Assembly: GCA_014529385.2 (NCBI GenBank)
Contig: CM043971.1
Coordinates: 59,782,709 to 59,846,708 of the forward strand
Direction of reading: 5' to 3'
Source of the DNA: Adiantum capillus-veneris
Taxonomy: Eukaryota; Streptophyta; Polypodiopsida; Polypodiales; Pteridaceae
DNA length: 64,000 bases
This document shows, piece after piece, positions 33,812-45,589 of this stretch; position 1 is the first letter of the stretch, and each line of letters begins with the position of its first letter. The position numbers and the translations under genes were made by a program. The notes under the pieces were generated by a model. That model made no database searches and had not been told where the DNA came from. It was given only the letters and a program-made list of their open reading frames with translations.

Positions 33812-36800
33812 ATGGCAGCCTCGAACTCACCGACAAAGAGGAAAAGAATGACCATCAAAGATTATCTGGACGAAGTGGAACCCTTTGTCATTCTAGAAGG
33901 AACATTAAAGCGCAGCAGCACTTGGATACAAGAAGATGTGTTAGAGTCAAACGACCTAAAGATCTACCAGGGAGTGTTCAAGGACAATGAAGGCAATGTC
34001 ATAGAGCTACCAATGCTGCCGAGAGAGCTCAATGAGTTTGTACGAAGAAAAATGGCCGGTTACTTGGAGATACTTGACCTCCACAACTACTTCGAAGCAA
34101 TACCGGCAGGGGTAGACATCAAAAGAGTATGGAGTGGCCAAGGTAATAGATTTACAAGGCAGACCAAATACAGAGATCATAATCACGGAGCGGGTTGTAG
34201 CCCATGCACTAGACCTCTCCAATGAGGGGGACAGCATCACAAAAAGAAGGGATGAAGTCAAAGTGTACAAAGAGAAAAAGGCAAATTACACCTTTGAAGA
34301 CATTGCCAACCCAAAGGTGGCAATTATGAGCCAGTTGTACAACCAGTACTTCCACATGTGCACTAAGAGGCCACAGAAGTATAGGATGCCGCCAGGTGCA
34401 ATTGCCACAATGTTTACTTGGGCAATGACAAAAGGCACCCCAAAGATAATCAACTATGCGGCATACATACATGATAGCTTAGTAAAGATGGGAAACAAAA
34501 AGCCAACCTACATAGTGCCAGGAGAGCTGATCACGAAAGTGGTTTATGGGGCACTACACGCTAAAGGAAGGTGGCCTGACCCCCCATCTCAGAATGAATG
34601 GTTGGCTGAGAGTAAAAGAAGACAAGGAAGATGAGCCGGAAAGGGCACCAAGGGTGGCTACGAGATTGAAGAGACGGCTGGAACCAATTGAAGAGGAGCA
34701 ACCTGAGCAGAAGAAAGGAAAGAAGGAGTTTTCTCAAGTGCTGGCCAAAGAAACCAGGTCTCAGAAAGCGGCAAGACTCGAGAGGCTGATGGAGAGTTTC
34801 CGAGTGCCCTCAAGGGTGATTTAAACAAACTCTGGAAGCCATCTCTCGAGTCTATGTCCAGATCATCCAGAAGAGTGAAAAGGGACCGCTTTGAAGATTA
34901 TATCAAGAATGTCGAGATTCTTGATGCTGCAAAGGAAAACATTCCCCATGTCCCTTTCACCGAGGAGAAAGTGGAGCAGATAAGGCAGACACTGTTAGAT
35001 GAACAAGAAAGCCAAGAAAGAGAAATTAAAAAAAAAGCAGACAGGGACTTAAAGGGCAAACCGGCAGCTTTACCAGATAGCCCTAAACCCAGCCCACAGC
35101 CATCACCACTGCCATCACCACCTCCTAGCAGCCCTCCACCAGAAGATAAGGAGGCTGAGGACGAGGCTGAGGACAAACAAGATGAAAGGCAACTTGAGAA
35201 GCAAGAGCAAAGGTAGGAACCTGAGCCAAAAGAAGAGGCCAAGCCTGAGTCTCAGCAAAAAGGATTAGATGAGGCCTACTACGTACTTTTGGACCTGCTA
35301 GCTGTAGGCTAGACAAAGGAAGAAGCCGCCACAGTTGCATTCGACTTGGCGAGGACAGGGCATAAAGAACAGATGCAAGGCATCTGGCTAGTGGAACTAA
35401 AAGAAATTGCTACCGACACGGTAGACCTGCACCCGCCCTCCAATGACTAGGACGTGGTGATGACAAAGCTAGCCGGATTGAGGGCACAATCTATGGCTTC
35501 AGAGAAAGAAATGATAACTCTCAAAGACACCGAAGAAAAGACCAAAATGGAAAGGGATTCTTTGCAGGCACAAAGCCAAGGGCAAAAAGAGAGAGAAGCT
35601 GACCTCCAGGCCAGCTTGGCAACGGCTCTACAAAACTACCAAGCAATGGAAGAAGCAAATGAGGCAGCAGCAAAAAGAATACAAGCAGTTGAAGAAGAGT
35701 GTCTGCAGCTCAGCAAGTCATTGCGATATGCCGAAAGAGAAAGAGATAATCTGACACTACAGCTGGCCGAAGAATCGAAAGAAGTAGAGGCCATGAGAAA
35801 CGCCAATGAAAAAGCAGAGATAGAACAAGAAGCAAGCCTAGATGAAGTCCTTGAGCTCAAGGACCAGTTAAAAGTCAAAGATCAAACCATCCAGAGGCTG
35901 CGAGCATCACCTGTTAGAGTCAGAGCTACGAGCTTGACTCAAATCATTTCCGAGAGTCAACTATATGAAGGGAAAATGCAGGAACGTTAGAAGGAGCTGA
36001 CTCTCAAGAAAAAGCAGAGGTTAATGATGGCTGAAGGTTCTATCGTAATGCAAACAAGAATGGAGGAGGTCCAAAAAGCCCTGCAAGAAGAAGTGTAAAG
36101 CATAAAGAAAAATCTCGAGGAGGCGAAAAGAGTAAACGCTGAACTTACTGACCTCCTCGTGAATATGGGTGGAGAAGCTGAAGCGGAAAAGCAAACACTC
36201 CTCAGGCAAATTGAGGAGTTGAAAGGCCAACAAGGAGGAGAGGTAGAAAGCTCAGGGACAACCTCCAATGAGGGCATCGACCTTGAAAATGTTGCAGATC
36301 CTATGGACACACCCATGCAAGACGAAAGCATAGCAGGATCCTCTCAAGAGCCACAGGATCTAACACAAGAAGAGGAGGAAAAATTGCGTAAGGCAATAGA
36401 GGAAGAGCTAAGAGAAAGCACGAAGGAAGCCTTGGAATGGGAGCAGAGGGTCTTCAAATCTATGACAATTCAGAAGATCGACACCAGCAATCTCAGGTGC
36501 GAGTGGCTTCAACCCTCTCTCCCATATCCATTGCTGAAATATGAGGCAACTACAATAAACAAGCGGATCAGAGAAGAGCCAATGGTACCTCTCTACAATG
36601 CAGACACCTCGAAGCCAGAAGGAGTTAAGCTTATAGTGGATTCTCTGCCAAAGTGGAGGAAGGCTTGGCTTACAAAGTACCCACAATACCTAATCCACCT
36701 GGTAGAGGCACCTAATGATATCAGTGACAATCTCAGCTTCCGTCCCCTACCAAGGGTTAGGACGTGGAAGGCACAGGAAATTTTGCAAAGAAGCCAACCC

Positions 36801-37238
36801 ACTTGGTTGAATTACCCAAAGCTGTCGGGCGTGAAGGCAGGTGAGAGAATAAGTGTCCAATACATGGTGAAAACCCTAACGGGCACCATGAAGTTGTTCA
36901 CTGGCTCACCTGACCTTACATGCATTACAATGATAAAAATCTGCAGAACCATCTTAGCAGTGTTTGAGACCTTCAAGCCAGGCCAGGTGACCGACAACAT
37001 ATTCTTCTTCCAGGATACATACAGATGTGCTTATGATCTGTCAGGTCAGCCTTCCAAGAAGGTGATACATGCGCTGTATCAAAGAATCATATTTCTACCA
37101 TCCTATCACCTCCAGGCTTTTGAAGAAGCATTCTATACGGGGTTCTTCACCATGAGTACAGATATCTTTGGCCCAAAAATGCTGAACCTACATGCCAGGT
37201 ATGAATCACTCCTAAAGATGAGGGAAATGATAAGATGA
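33812..37238 (+). pseudogene. Large accessory reading frame between pol and the 3' LTR
   Basis: Starts at ATG 33812 (MAASNSPTKRKRM). It shifts frame near 34130-34225 and again around 34600-34850, then stays in one frame to 37238 apart from stops at 35214, 35309, 35447, 35988 and 36096. About 1,100 codons in total. The first 280 codons (DYLDEVEPFVILEG, KMAGYLEILDLHNYFEAI, PPGAIATMFTWAMTKG) resemble the plant transposon protein domain seen in Athila-like accessory frames. Next come a Pro/Ser-Glu linker (35080-35215), a long heptad-rich coiled coil (35460-36235) and a C-terminal 230-codon region rich in Trp, Tyr and Leu without a known domain. No membrane segment or signal peptide is seen, so an envelope role is not supported. 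Confidence 0.65.
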
Positions 37239-37274
37239 AGCAGCTGATCAAGGCCATGTCGGGGACGACATGAG

Positions 37275-37289
37275 CAAGGAGGGGGGGAG
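37275..37289 (+). other. Polypurine tract of the giant element
   Basis: AGCAAGGAGGGGGGGAG directly before the 3' LTR, the second-strand primer of reverse transcription. Confidence 0.9.
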
Positions 37290-38227
37290 TGTTAGAAGCT
37301 GGACACACCCCACGGCATCTAACTACTCGGAGGACTATTATTTTTTGTAATTATTCATTCATTGAGGAAAACCTGATTTTTCACCTTATAATTATTGGGA
37401 CTTACAGAAGTTTCCAGATTGTATTCCAGTTTCGATAGTTAGATTGAGTAGATGGTTGATTTTGGAACTTTAGGGTTTGAGGAATTGTAAGGTATATATT
37501 CCACTTTTTGACCTTAATGAAAAACCTTTTGTCATTTTAAACAAGTTTGAAGTCTGTGAGTGAGTGTACTGTGTACGAGAGAGAGAGAGAGTGTGTGAGC
37601 TTCATCTTGACGCTACGTGTGCTCCGGAGGTCGGAATCGAGTGCGGAGAAGTGCAGCGTGTTGCCCCCGACTAGAGCTACATGCTGATACCAACATTGCA
37701 CGCGTACGGTCCGGCTTGTGAGCTCCCTCTACGAGCTTCATCGGTTGTTTGGGTGAGCATACGTTGTCCGATTTTGCATTGCAGCATATCCACGCGTTCA
37801 CATTGAGTAGAACTACACATTAGGCACTTTAGATTTTGGAAATGAAGATCTGCAGATTTCGGCACGACATCCTACCTGTTTCTGCACCAGGTGTTTTGGG
37901 TCGGGATTTTGGTTCATAGACCTTAGGGAGAGCGACCACTTGGTATTAGTAGGGTCTCCTTCAAGTTCTATGGTGTTTCGAGATTGTTTGATGGGTGTTT
38001 GGCTCTAGGAAGCGTTGTACGATGTTTCCTCTTTTGCACTCTTGATGGCTGTGACTTAGACAATTGGTAGAGACCTCTGTAGGAATTAGTTAGGAGTCGG
38101 TCGAGTGTAGTTTGACACCTTATACTTGCTTCCACACGCCTGCGGGTCGAGCTTCGTCCTTAGCTGACATTACATGTTAGGTGAGTTCTCGCTGTGCTGA
38201 CATCCGTCGCGGCGTATCCGTCCAACA
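37290..38227 (+). repeat. 3' LTR of the giant element
   Basis: Matches 16296-17228 with roughly 50 substitutions by eye and a 4 bp GA insertion. Confidence 0.95.
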
Positions 38228-38232
38228 CATAT
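38228..38232. repeat. Target site duplication CATAT, right copy
   Basis: Identical to 16291-16295. Confidence 0.9.
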
Positions 38233-39008
38233 CTAAGTCATGTTGCTCATGGTGGATGAGATGAGCATAAGAGTCAAAGTCTACTAACTTACAATTGGTG
38301 GAGTGTTGTAGAGTCCAACACTCACGCACAATGCACGGTAAGTGAGATCACATATCGTCAACAATGAAAACCATTCTTAAAGGGGTCCCCGCTTGCAAAT
38401 CCATGTCATGTGCTTTTATAGCTACACCGTCTTTCTAAAGTACCCCTCATAATCTGTCTTGCACAACATAATGTTTCCATGCATTTCGATGTATGCATAA
38501 AAAGCATGTCTCATCATCGGACATATCCATTAGACACTCTTTTTTCTTCCGTCTATGCACCTTGCGTGGACTACAACAAGAAAACCAATGTTCCACATGG
38601 TACCCTCTCATATTTGCTGCCTTCTTAACTATATCTATCAGAAAATAATCCCTTGAGTACTTTATTAATATTTCCAATGCTAATAAGTACCCCAATAATG
38701 CACGTATCCCAATAATCAGGCTATAGCAAGTGCAAATCAAACAGAGCAAAGAGAAACGACAAAAGATATTGAACAGAGAATGCCACCAAAGCTATAAGCA
38801 AAGAAGAACGGGGTTGCAGACAACCAGGAAGCAATAGAACGTACAAAGATCAATCAGACATTGCCAGCTAAATCAGCTGAAGAAAGTCAGATTGGAAAAC
38901 AGGGTCTCAAGCCAATCTCCATAATAGAGACACAATTAGATCAAGATGAGACATTGAATTTTTTGAATAATTTTTATAATTTTTACTACTTTTTGTGTTA
39001 ATTTTTGC
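38233..39008. other. Unassigned sequence right of the giant element
   Basis: The minus-strand frame 38749-38447 (with SDDETCFLCIHRNAWKH) has no family I recognise. A stretch near 38458-38500 (CTTGCACAACATAATG, CCATGCAT, TATGCATAAA) resembles 31221-31261 inside the giant element, so it is probably part of a dispersed repeat. Confidence 0.4.
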
Positions 39009-39012
39009 TTAA
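39009..39012. repeat. TTAA flank, left
   Basis: TTAA directly precedes the CACTAGAATGGTAAC terminus and recurs at 40343-40346. Confidence 0.7.
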
Positions 39013-40342
39013 CACTAGAATGGTAACAGGACACTCTTGGACACCTTTGTGTCTTGTTAAGTGACCATTTTTCTTGAATTATTTGAAGAGTATGAAAATG
39101 ATTTTCTAGGTGCTATATATCCACAAAGTTTCCTTATGAGCTGAAAAAAAACTTAGCATTTTTTTTGGAGTATCGATCTCACCATTAACCTTACTCTTGC
39201 ACAACATTTTTGAACCTAAACTATGTGAAAAAACGGGTCCTGTTTTTGGTTTTTTTTCAATTTTTGGCAACTATACCACTCTAAACTTCATGTTTGTGAC
39301 GTTTAGATGGCTAGAGGTTAGGCCTTCATAGTTCTGAACATGTTTTTATGCTTGTAGGGAGAGCTAAGTGTTAAAATTAAAAGTTATGACCAATTCACAA
39401 GAATTGCATAATCCTGTTTTTTGGCCAAAATTAGCACTTTTATGATTTTTTTGGTGGCTTTCTTGATATCCAAATTCAATTTTGATTGTGTAAGTGTAAT
39501 GTATAACATTTATCTAATCTTCCTTGAGTTTTGGGGGACCTAATATGCTATATAGCATAGTATATGATGATGGTTGAGTTTTTTGATTGCTGAAGAATAC
39601 GATACATTTTAGAGTAGCAAGTATAACTTTCTCAATATTGCTAGTTTCTTAGGCCAATTGTGTGTATTTTGTAGGTAGTAACCATATCTAATCATAGACT
39701 ACAAACTTGGCTAGATATTGAGTAGTTTCTATGGGTTTCTAGAGGTCATAATGCTAAACCCAGTTTTTTCATGTTTGCTGTATTTAGCACTTTATCATTG
39801 CCCCCAAGGTTCCAATTGTAAGAGATCCATTATCCTTTTGACATGCTCCATGGCTCCTTTTGAATCCAAAGGCCCAAAGGGAACTAAGAAAACATGTATA
39901 TAGTATCTGTATTGAGCGTGACCATAGAAACTTTGATGATAGGTTCGCAGAATGGCAAAAATGCAACTTTTTTGTACCTATTTTTTTTGCCCCAAAAAAA
40001 AATAGTGAGGTAAAAGCAACCATATTTTTTGGTCACCAACCCATTGAAGTTAACGGGGAATTTTATCTCATGTCCTACAGAAATACCCACTCTTATTTAT
40101 ATGCAATCAACCGTAAGAAATTGCTGTTTTGGGCAAAATGCACTGGTCCATCAACTTGGGAGGCTTGTAGCGACCAAGGGATGAGAAAAATTACAAGTTT
40201 CTCATTTTTTCCATATGTAGTAGTTATTGAACTATAAGCTCATGAAAGGATTTTCAAAATGAGTGGATCTACTATGGTTTTGGAATTTTTTCCTAAAACC
40301 TGAAAGGACACTTTTATGTCCTGTTAGGTTACCATTCTAGTG
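39013..40342. mobile_element. 1,330 bp inverted-repeat DNA transposon bounded by TTAA
   Basis: The termini CACTAGAATGGTAAC and GTTACCATTCTAGTG are perfect 15 bp inverted repeats. Inside each, AACAGGACA-type sequence continues the symmetry after a small offset, and the left end has a further inner hairpin (CAGGACAC, GTGTCTTG). Both outer sides are TTAA. TTAA target duplication is the hallmark of piggyBac. CACTA elements also begin CACTA but duplicate 3 bp, and the triplets here (TAA left, TTA right) differ. The interior is AT-rich. Its longest frame (39860-40237) shows no transposase motif, so the copy is non-autonomous. Confidence 0.7.
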
Positions 40343-40346
40343 TTAA
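40343..40346. repeat. TTAA flank, right
   Basis: Matches 39009-39012. Confidence 0.7.
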
Positions 40347-41100
40347 TTTTATAAAAAATTGCTATCGTGTGATCTTTACGAGCTATTTTGTGTGCTTACT
40401 TCTGTGTTGTGTGCATATTTACGACATCATTTTGAGCGCATTTGTGCCCTCCTTGGTCGAGTTTGAGCCTTTCGCTATATTCGGGGATAAGGTTGATCAT
40501 TTTGTCGTAAATCACTTTCTCGATAAAAATTGCTGTTTTTGTTGTGCTTATGCGCATGGAAAGTGTTTGATTGTGATTGTCGATGATTTTCTAAGATTTC
40601 TAGAGGATTTTTGGAGTTTTTTGGATTTTTTGATGAATTCTAGGATTTTGGGTGATTTTTAGCGTTTCGACTAATTTTCGAACTAAATTTGGCTTTTTTG
40701 AGCTTTACAAATTTTTATTTTTATTTTTTGCTTGGGCGAGTGTCGACGATTGATCTCAAGCTTGGATTCGCGTCCCATTAGATTTCCATAGTTGTGCGGA
40801 CTCAACGGTTAAATTTTGAGCTTCGACCTATCTTTTCCCGAGCACTGTCTTTTGGCGCATGAGTTTGGTGTATTTTACCCTCTCCTTTGTGATGCTGGAA
40901 GCCGTCCGATAGATATTTATGGTCTCTTGGGATAGTTTCCTAAGACATTAAAATACTCAGCATCTTCTTCTCTCTCCCACTGGCCAAAAATTCTCTCTCT
41001 CTTTGTCTTGCTCTGCGTGAACACAACCCACAAACTCACACTTCCCCTCTTAGGATTATTAACACTTTCTCACTCCCCCTCTCATGATTATTAACACTCT
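40347..41100. other. AT-rich unassigned sequence
   Basis: No gene. A GGGATAGTTTCCTA, GACATTAAAA, TCTTCTTCTCTCTC stretch at 40929-40970 is a diverged copy of sequence found three times inside the CACTA element at 5150-6095. Confidence 0.5.
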
Positions 41101-41111
41101 CTCCCTAGATT

Positions 41112-41175
<64 letters not shown>

Positions 41176-41182
41176 CCCCCCC
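41112..41182. repeat. (CT)n then (C)n tract
   Basis: About 30 CT dinucleotides followed by a C run. Confidence 0.97.
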
Positions 41183-41448
41183 CTCTGCGTTACCCGACCT
41201 CTCTCTCCCTCCTTGTCCTATTCACCACACACACACACACACCCTTGTCGCTTGCACTACGCACCAACACCCCCCACGTCACATCCCGTGCGGTTGCCAC
41301 ATTAGCACTGGCAGGTGCTGCATCAGCACGCCCCCTCTGTCTCTCTCGTCTCTTGCTCGTGCCCAGGCTGCTGTCGTCTCCCTTCTCTCTCTCTCTACTA
41401 TGCTCCCTCTGCCTCTGCTGTTTGACAAGCTGCCATGTCAGCCACGCG

Positions 41449-41449
<1 letters not shown>

Positions 41450-41537
<88 letters not shown>
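41450..41537. repeat. (CT)n microsatellite
   Basis: About 43 CT dinucleotides. Open frames over it are artefacts. Confidence 0.97.
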
Positions 41538-41543
<6 letters not shown>

Positions 41544-41629
41544 ACGCACCAAGCCTCGCCTCCTCCGTGATTAACCGCTATCACGTTAGCCAGCCAACTC
41601 CCTCTACCAGGATACAAGTAAACACTTTT

Positions 41630-42190
41630 TAAAAAATCACAAAAAACAATTAAAAAACATTAAAACAAGAAAAAATCCAAATTCCAATTAAAAATAATTA
41701 AAAAAGGTTTTGAAAATTACCAAATTAAAAAAAAAGAAAGAAAACACTGATAAAAAATAAACAGATAAATCACAAAAATTGTAGAAAATTTATAAAAGCT
41801 TAAAACAAATCCTTAAAAAATCAAAAATTAAAGAGAAAAATCCCAGTAAATAAAAATTCATGAAACCTTCAAAACATTCCATAAAAATTACAAAATTCTT
41901 TAAAAATCAAAACTTTCTAAAAAAATCATAAAAAAATCCAAAAAAAATCCAAAAAAAATAAAATTTTCAAAATTTCACAAAAAAATAATAGAAATAAAAA
42001 GAAAAGAGTAGAAAAAAAGAAAAGAAAAACGGAGGAAAAAATAAAAAAAATAAAAAGAAAAAAACAAAGACAAAAAGTCACGTACGACAAAGCAAATTTC
42101 TTTTTTATAGAAGAGCAGCTCGGAAAAACCGAGCAAACAGTGGAAAAGCCAAAAACAACAGAAAAAATTTCCAAAATAAGCAAGAAAAAA
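41630..42190. other. A-rich low-complexity sequence
   Basis: Dominated by AAAAATTAAAAAC-type text on the plus strand, without a gene or clear repeat unit. Confidence 0.7.
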
Positions 42191-42199
42191 GACTAATTC

Positions 42200-42553
42200 A
42201 AAGCAGTGAGCGGTAGAAAAATTTCAAATCCTGACACTTCTGAGCTAGGGATAATCAACTCTTGTGAGTCTGAAGAGCATTCAATTGTCAAAATTGCTTT
42301 GTCATAAGCATTATTGTCAAACACGAGCAGGAGAAATTCTGCTTATCACCATATGCTAGGAGATAGTTTTTACAGAACCAACTAACATGGACTCAAATCG
42401 AGCTGTGAGTTCAAGTACAATAGAGCAATTATGTAGCAGTGGTAACACAGACACAAGTGCAATAGAGCAGCTTCTACAACTATATGTCTACAATGGAGAT
42501 ATATTTTTATATGTAGATTTAGAAGAACAGGGGGGGAGTGGGGGGGGGGCATC
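42200..42553. other. Short unassigned stretch ending in a polypurine-like tract
   Basis: The small frame 42387-42584 has no known domain. ACAGGGGGGGAGTGGGGGGGGGGC at about 42529-42551 looks like a polypurine tract next to an LTR start. Confidence 0.4.
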
Positions 42554-43943
42554 TTCAAAAGAGCAATTGCAACAATGGGATTAAAGGACCCTAAGGTTCA
42601 TCCCATTAAGACTTCCAAATGCTAAGCTTCCAAAATTCAAAGGTTGTGTCCAATGGTTAATCTTAGGAAATTTGGATGCTTTGTATGTGTGTAAAAAAAG
42701 TCTTCACAAGTTCTACAAAGGAGGGGGGGAGCCCAATAAGTAGACGATGAGAGAGAATTACACACCCACAATCACAAGATTCCTTTACACAAGGGGAAGA
42801 GGGACACTCAATTCCTATTGGATAGCCATGGAGGTGGACCAATGAGAATTAGGCTAGAGTAAATCTAGTTTAATTAATTTAAAACACTTAATAAAATAAC
42901 CAATAAGAATTAATCTCTCTAGAAGACTATTGAACAGTCTCCCAAGGGGTCCAATGCGCATTCAGCAGCCCAATGGCTTGCTTGATTCCTATTGGCCACG
43001 AGACAAAGGGGTCCAGTGAGACTTTAGTTGCATTAATTAATTACCTAAATCTCTCACATAAGGGTAAAGGGGACACATGTCAGAAGGCTATCACTTATGC
43101 TGCTTTAATTTTATTAGCTAAGCTAGAAAAGGTATAATAGGGTGTGAGCATGAGCAAATAGCAAGATGGGTCAACCAAGAGAGTGGGGGGGACTGATTTT
43201 CTGAAGGAATTATTACATACACACACACACACACACACACACAAGTGTATGTGTGAAGCAACAAGACTCTCTCTCTCCTTCTCAAGCATTAATGGAAAGC
43301 TTATCACCTACTCCAAGCTTGTGAGAAGGGAGGCCTACACCAACAACTCTTGGCTTTGTGATGCAAATCCAACCAAGAGCCAAGATTCAATGCATGCTCA
43401 TCTCCTCTACCATTCTAATTACTAAGCTAAGCTATGCTAATATGAGTGATTATGTGAGGATATGTACATCTTTCTTGTAATACTACTCCTTCTTCCTCTC
43501 AATATACTCTCATACCGCGCTAGCTCTCACCATCTTTGAAGGTGTGTGACGTCTTGGGTCTAAGACCATGAGGGAATTGGTGTTGTGTTTTAAAAGTGTT
43601 TCTCTTAGTGCTTGAAGCTTCCATCTTCATTGCACTAGCTAGTATTGAAGGAACACAAGAAATGGTATTGTAAAATGTCTCTCTTGATGAGAGAAACCAT
43701 AATACAAAGCCTTTTGCAGGGGGGACTGTCTCCATGTAAATCCGGTCCTCAATTGTTGTCAATAGTTTCATTTATATCTCTTTTGAACTATTTTTCATGA
43801 TATCTAACTAGGTGTTATGCGTTTGTTGCTCTCTCCACCCAAGCACTCTTGTTATTCTCATTAGGAATCTATTCTAATGAAATGCTCACTATGTTCATGT
43901 TATTTTCCGCTACACACAAGTTACTAGGCCATTAAATGTTACA
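42554..43943 (+). repeat. 5' LTR of the chromovirus-like element
   Basis: The right edge is fixed by the primer site after TTACA. The left edge near 42554 is a guess from the polypurine-like tract. A TATAATAGG box lies at 43133-43141, an (AC)n tract at 43219-43242, and CT-rich text follows. No second LTR copy is available to test the limits. Confidence 0.55.
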
Positions 43944-43944
43944 A

Positions 43945-43962
43945 TGGTATTAGAGCACAAGG
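43945..43962 (+). other. Primer-binding site, initiator tRNA-Met type
   Basis: TGGTATTAGAGCACAAGG, one mismatch from the canonical TGGTATCAGAGC start. Confidence 0.8.
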
Positions 43963-44361
43963 TTTCTCTTTTCTTGCTCAAGAAGGGAGGTCCTCAATCT
44001 AGCTATAAATGGTTGGTATTATTAATTGCATGCGAGTAAGTAGAATAGGGATTTTTCAGCCTTGCAGTGCGCCTGCCTTCGTGTAGATAACGGGGCATCA
44101 CTGTTGAGAGCTATGGTCTTAATAGTGGAGTCCTATGGGTCTTGCCTACGGCTTAACCACTATTGAGCTATTACAAGCTTGACATGATCTGGTGCTATTT
44201 TGGTGTTGAACGACCCTCTATTCTATTCCTTGCAATTAACGGTATTCGAGCCACGGGTATAGTAGCTTGAGTGATTTTTCTAAAGGGTTAAAGAGGAGTA
44301 GCAACTAGGGCTTGAAGTGCCAAAGTACACCTAGAAACCTTTACACCTAAAAGTTGTTAGA

Positions 44362-45589
44362 ATGGCTAACAATAGTAAAGAGAGTGAAACTAATGTTGAT
44401 TTTGCTAATGAGCAGGCTACTAACGATGCCCCTATGATTGTTAACTACATTGTTTCTAGGATTCAATAAGCCATGGGCAATCCATCCCTCCAAAGTAAAG
44501 TGCAACAACAGCTTTGTGCTCATGGGATTATCCAAGCTCCCCACCATGACACGAGAGCACCTAGGAAGCCTCTTTGTGATACTTCCAAAAGAGGTCTCTC
44601 TCGAATTAGGGAAGAAGAACAAGATCCATACGAAGGGCTCAAAAATTTTCTTCTTGATGATGCATCTCCTTCCAAAAGGAGAACTCAAGATCCTCCACCG
44701 AAGGAACGAGAAATAAGTGAGTCTCTTGCCACTTTGATGGAGATCGCTCCACAAAGATGGCGGGCTAAACGCTCTCCATCTCATTCACCTCCTAAGCGGT
44801 GAAGACCATCGCACACATCTCCACACCAAAATTCAAAGAGGGGTGACAAAAAGCAAGAGAAGAAAAAGGTGATAAAGAGGACACCTTCTTCTCCATCTTC
44901 TTCATCCTCTTCCTCTTATGAAAATGACGGTGCAGACAAAGAAGATCAAGGCAAGAAAAAGGCAAGAAAGAGGTCACCCTCTTCTACATATTCCTTAAAT
45001 TCTTCATCTTCTGACGAAAGTGACGGTGCATCCTTTGAACCATATAAAAGAAGAGCCATAGGAAATCCTATGCTGCGTGGAAGAGGTCATCCAGTCTTTA
45101 GAAGTTCAAAGAGGGAGGGAAGAGCATCTCTTTCCTTACCTACAATGGCACCTTTGGTGCTATAGAAAAAGTCTTAGCCTTTATCCAGCAATTTGATGCG
45201 GCATTGAGAGATGAGGGCTTCACGGAGTCCTCTAAGCTACACCATGTAGCTACGCACTTTCAAAAGTCGGCCAGGCAATGGTGGTCTAGCCTACGAGCAA
45301 ATAGTGAAGTTAAACATACATGGAAAGCTTTGAGAGAAAACGGTGAAGCTCCACAAACATGGAAAGATTTGAGAGCTTCCATTATGAAGCAGTTTTTGGC
45401 CACCGATGCCAAAGACAAAGTACTCAGCGAATGGTGAAGCTTGAAGCTCTCTCCCTACGGATCCATTCACAAATATGTAGAATAGTTTTGGGACTTACAT
45501 CTCAAAGACACTGTCTTCAAAAAGATGGATTTTGGATAGCAAAAGAAACAATTTTGCGTGGGCTTAACTGAAGAAATGGTGGAGTATGT
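44362..45589 (+). pseudogene. gag: Gag of the chromovirus-like element, N-terminal part
   Basis: ATG 44362 (MANNSKESE). In-frame stops occur at 44467 and 44800, and a frameshift near 45150. The first 260 codons are charged and Ser/Lys-rich with two poly-Ser/Glu blocks. The Retrotrans_gag domain is at about 45150-45590 (AFIQQFDAALRDEGF, ATHFQKSARQWWSSL, DAKDKVLSEW). An internal duplication of a TWKALRE/TWKDLRA segment is visible. The text is cut at LTEEMVEYVD by the nested element, and about 40 codons normally before the next part seem to be missing. Confidence 0.8.

Larger units (their letters stand above)
16296..38227 (+). mobile_element. Giant Ty3/gypsy retrotransposon, 21.9 kb, with intact LTR ends
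   Basis: Two direct LTRs (933 and 938 bp, about 5 percent diverged by eye) begin TGTTAGAAG and end CCAACA. CATAT target duplications, a tRNA-Asp-type primer site and a polypurine tract are all present. Order: leader with palindromes, gag, protease, 2.7 kb LTR-like interruption, RT, RNase H, duplicated zinc segment, integrase with deleted core, second protease-like domain, basic tail, internal polypurine tract, palindrome array, accessory coiled-coil frame, 3' LTR. The tRNA-Asp primer and the reading frame between pol and the 3' LTR recall Athila, while the size recalls Ogre/Tat. I cannot fix the lineage from sequence alone. All reading frames are decayed. Confidence 0.93.

Noticed and set aside
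33812-37238. Accessory frame as an envelope gene
   Set aside because: No signal peptide, membrane segment or cysteine pattern of an envelope protein is visible.
38447-38749. Minus-strand 100-codon ORF as a transposase piece
   Set aside because: No recognised motif supports a family; left as unassigned sequence.
41190-41632. Ser/Leu and Arg/Glu repeat frames on both strands
   Set aside because: They are translations of the (CT)n tract.
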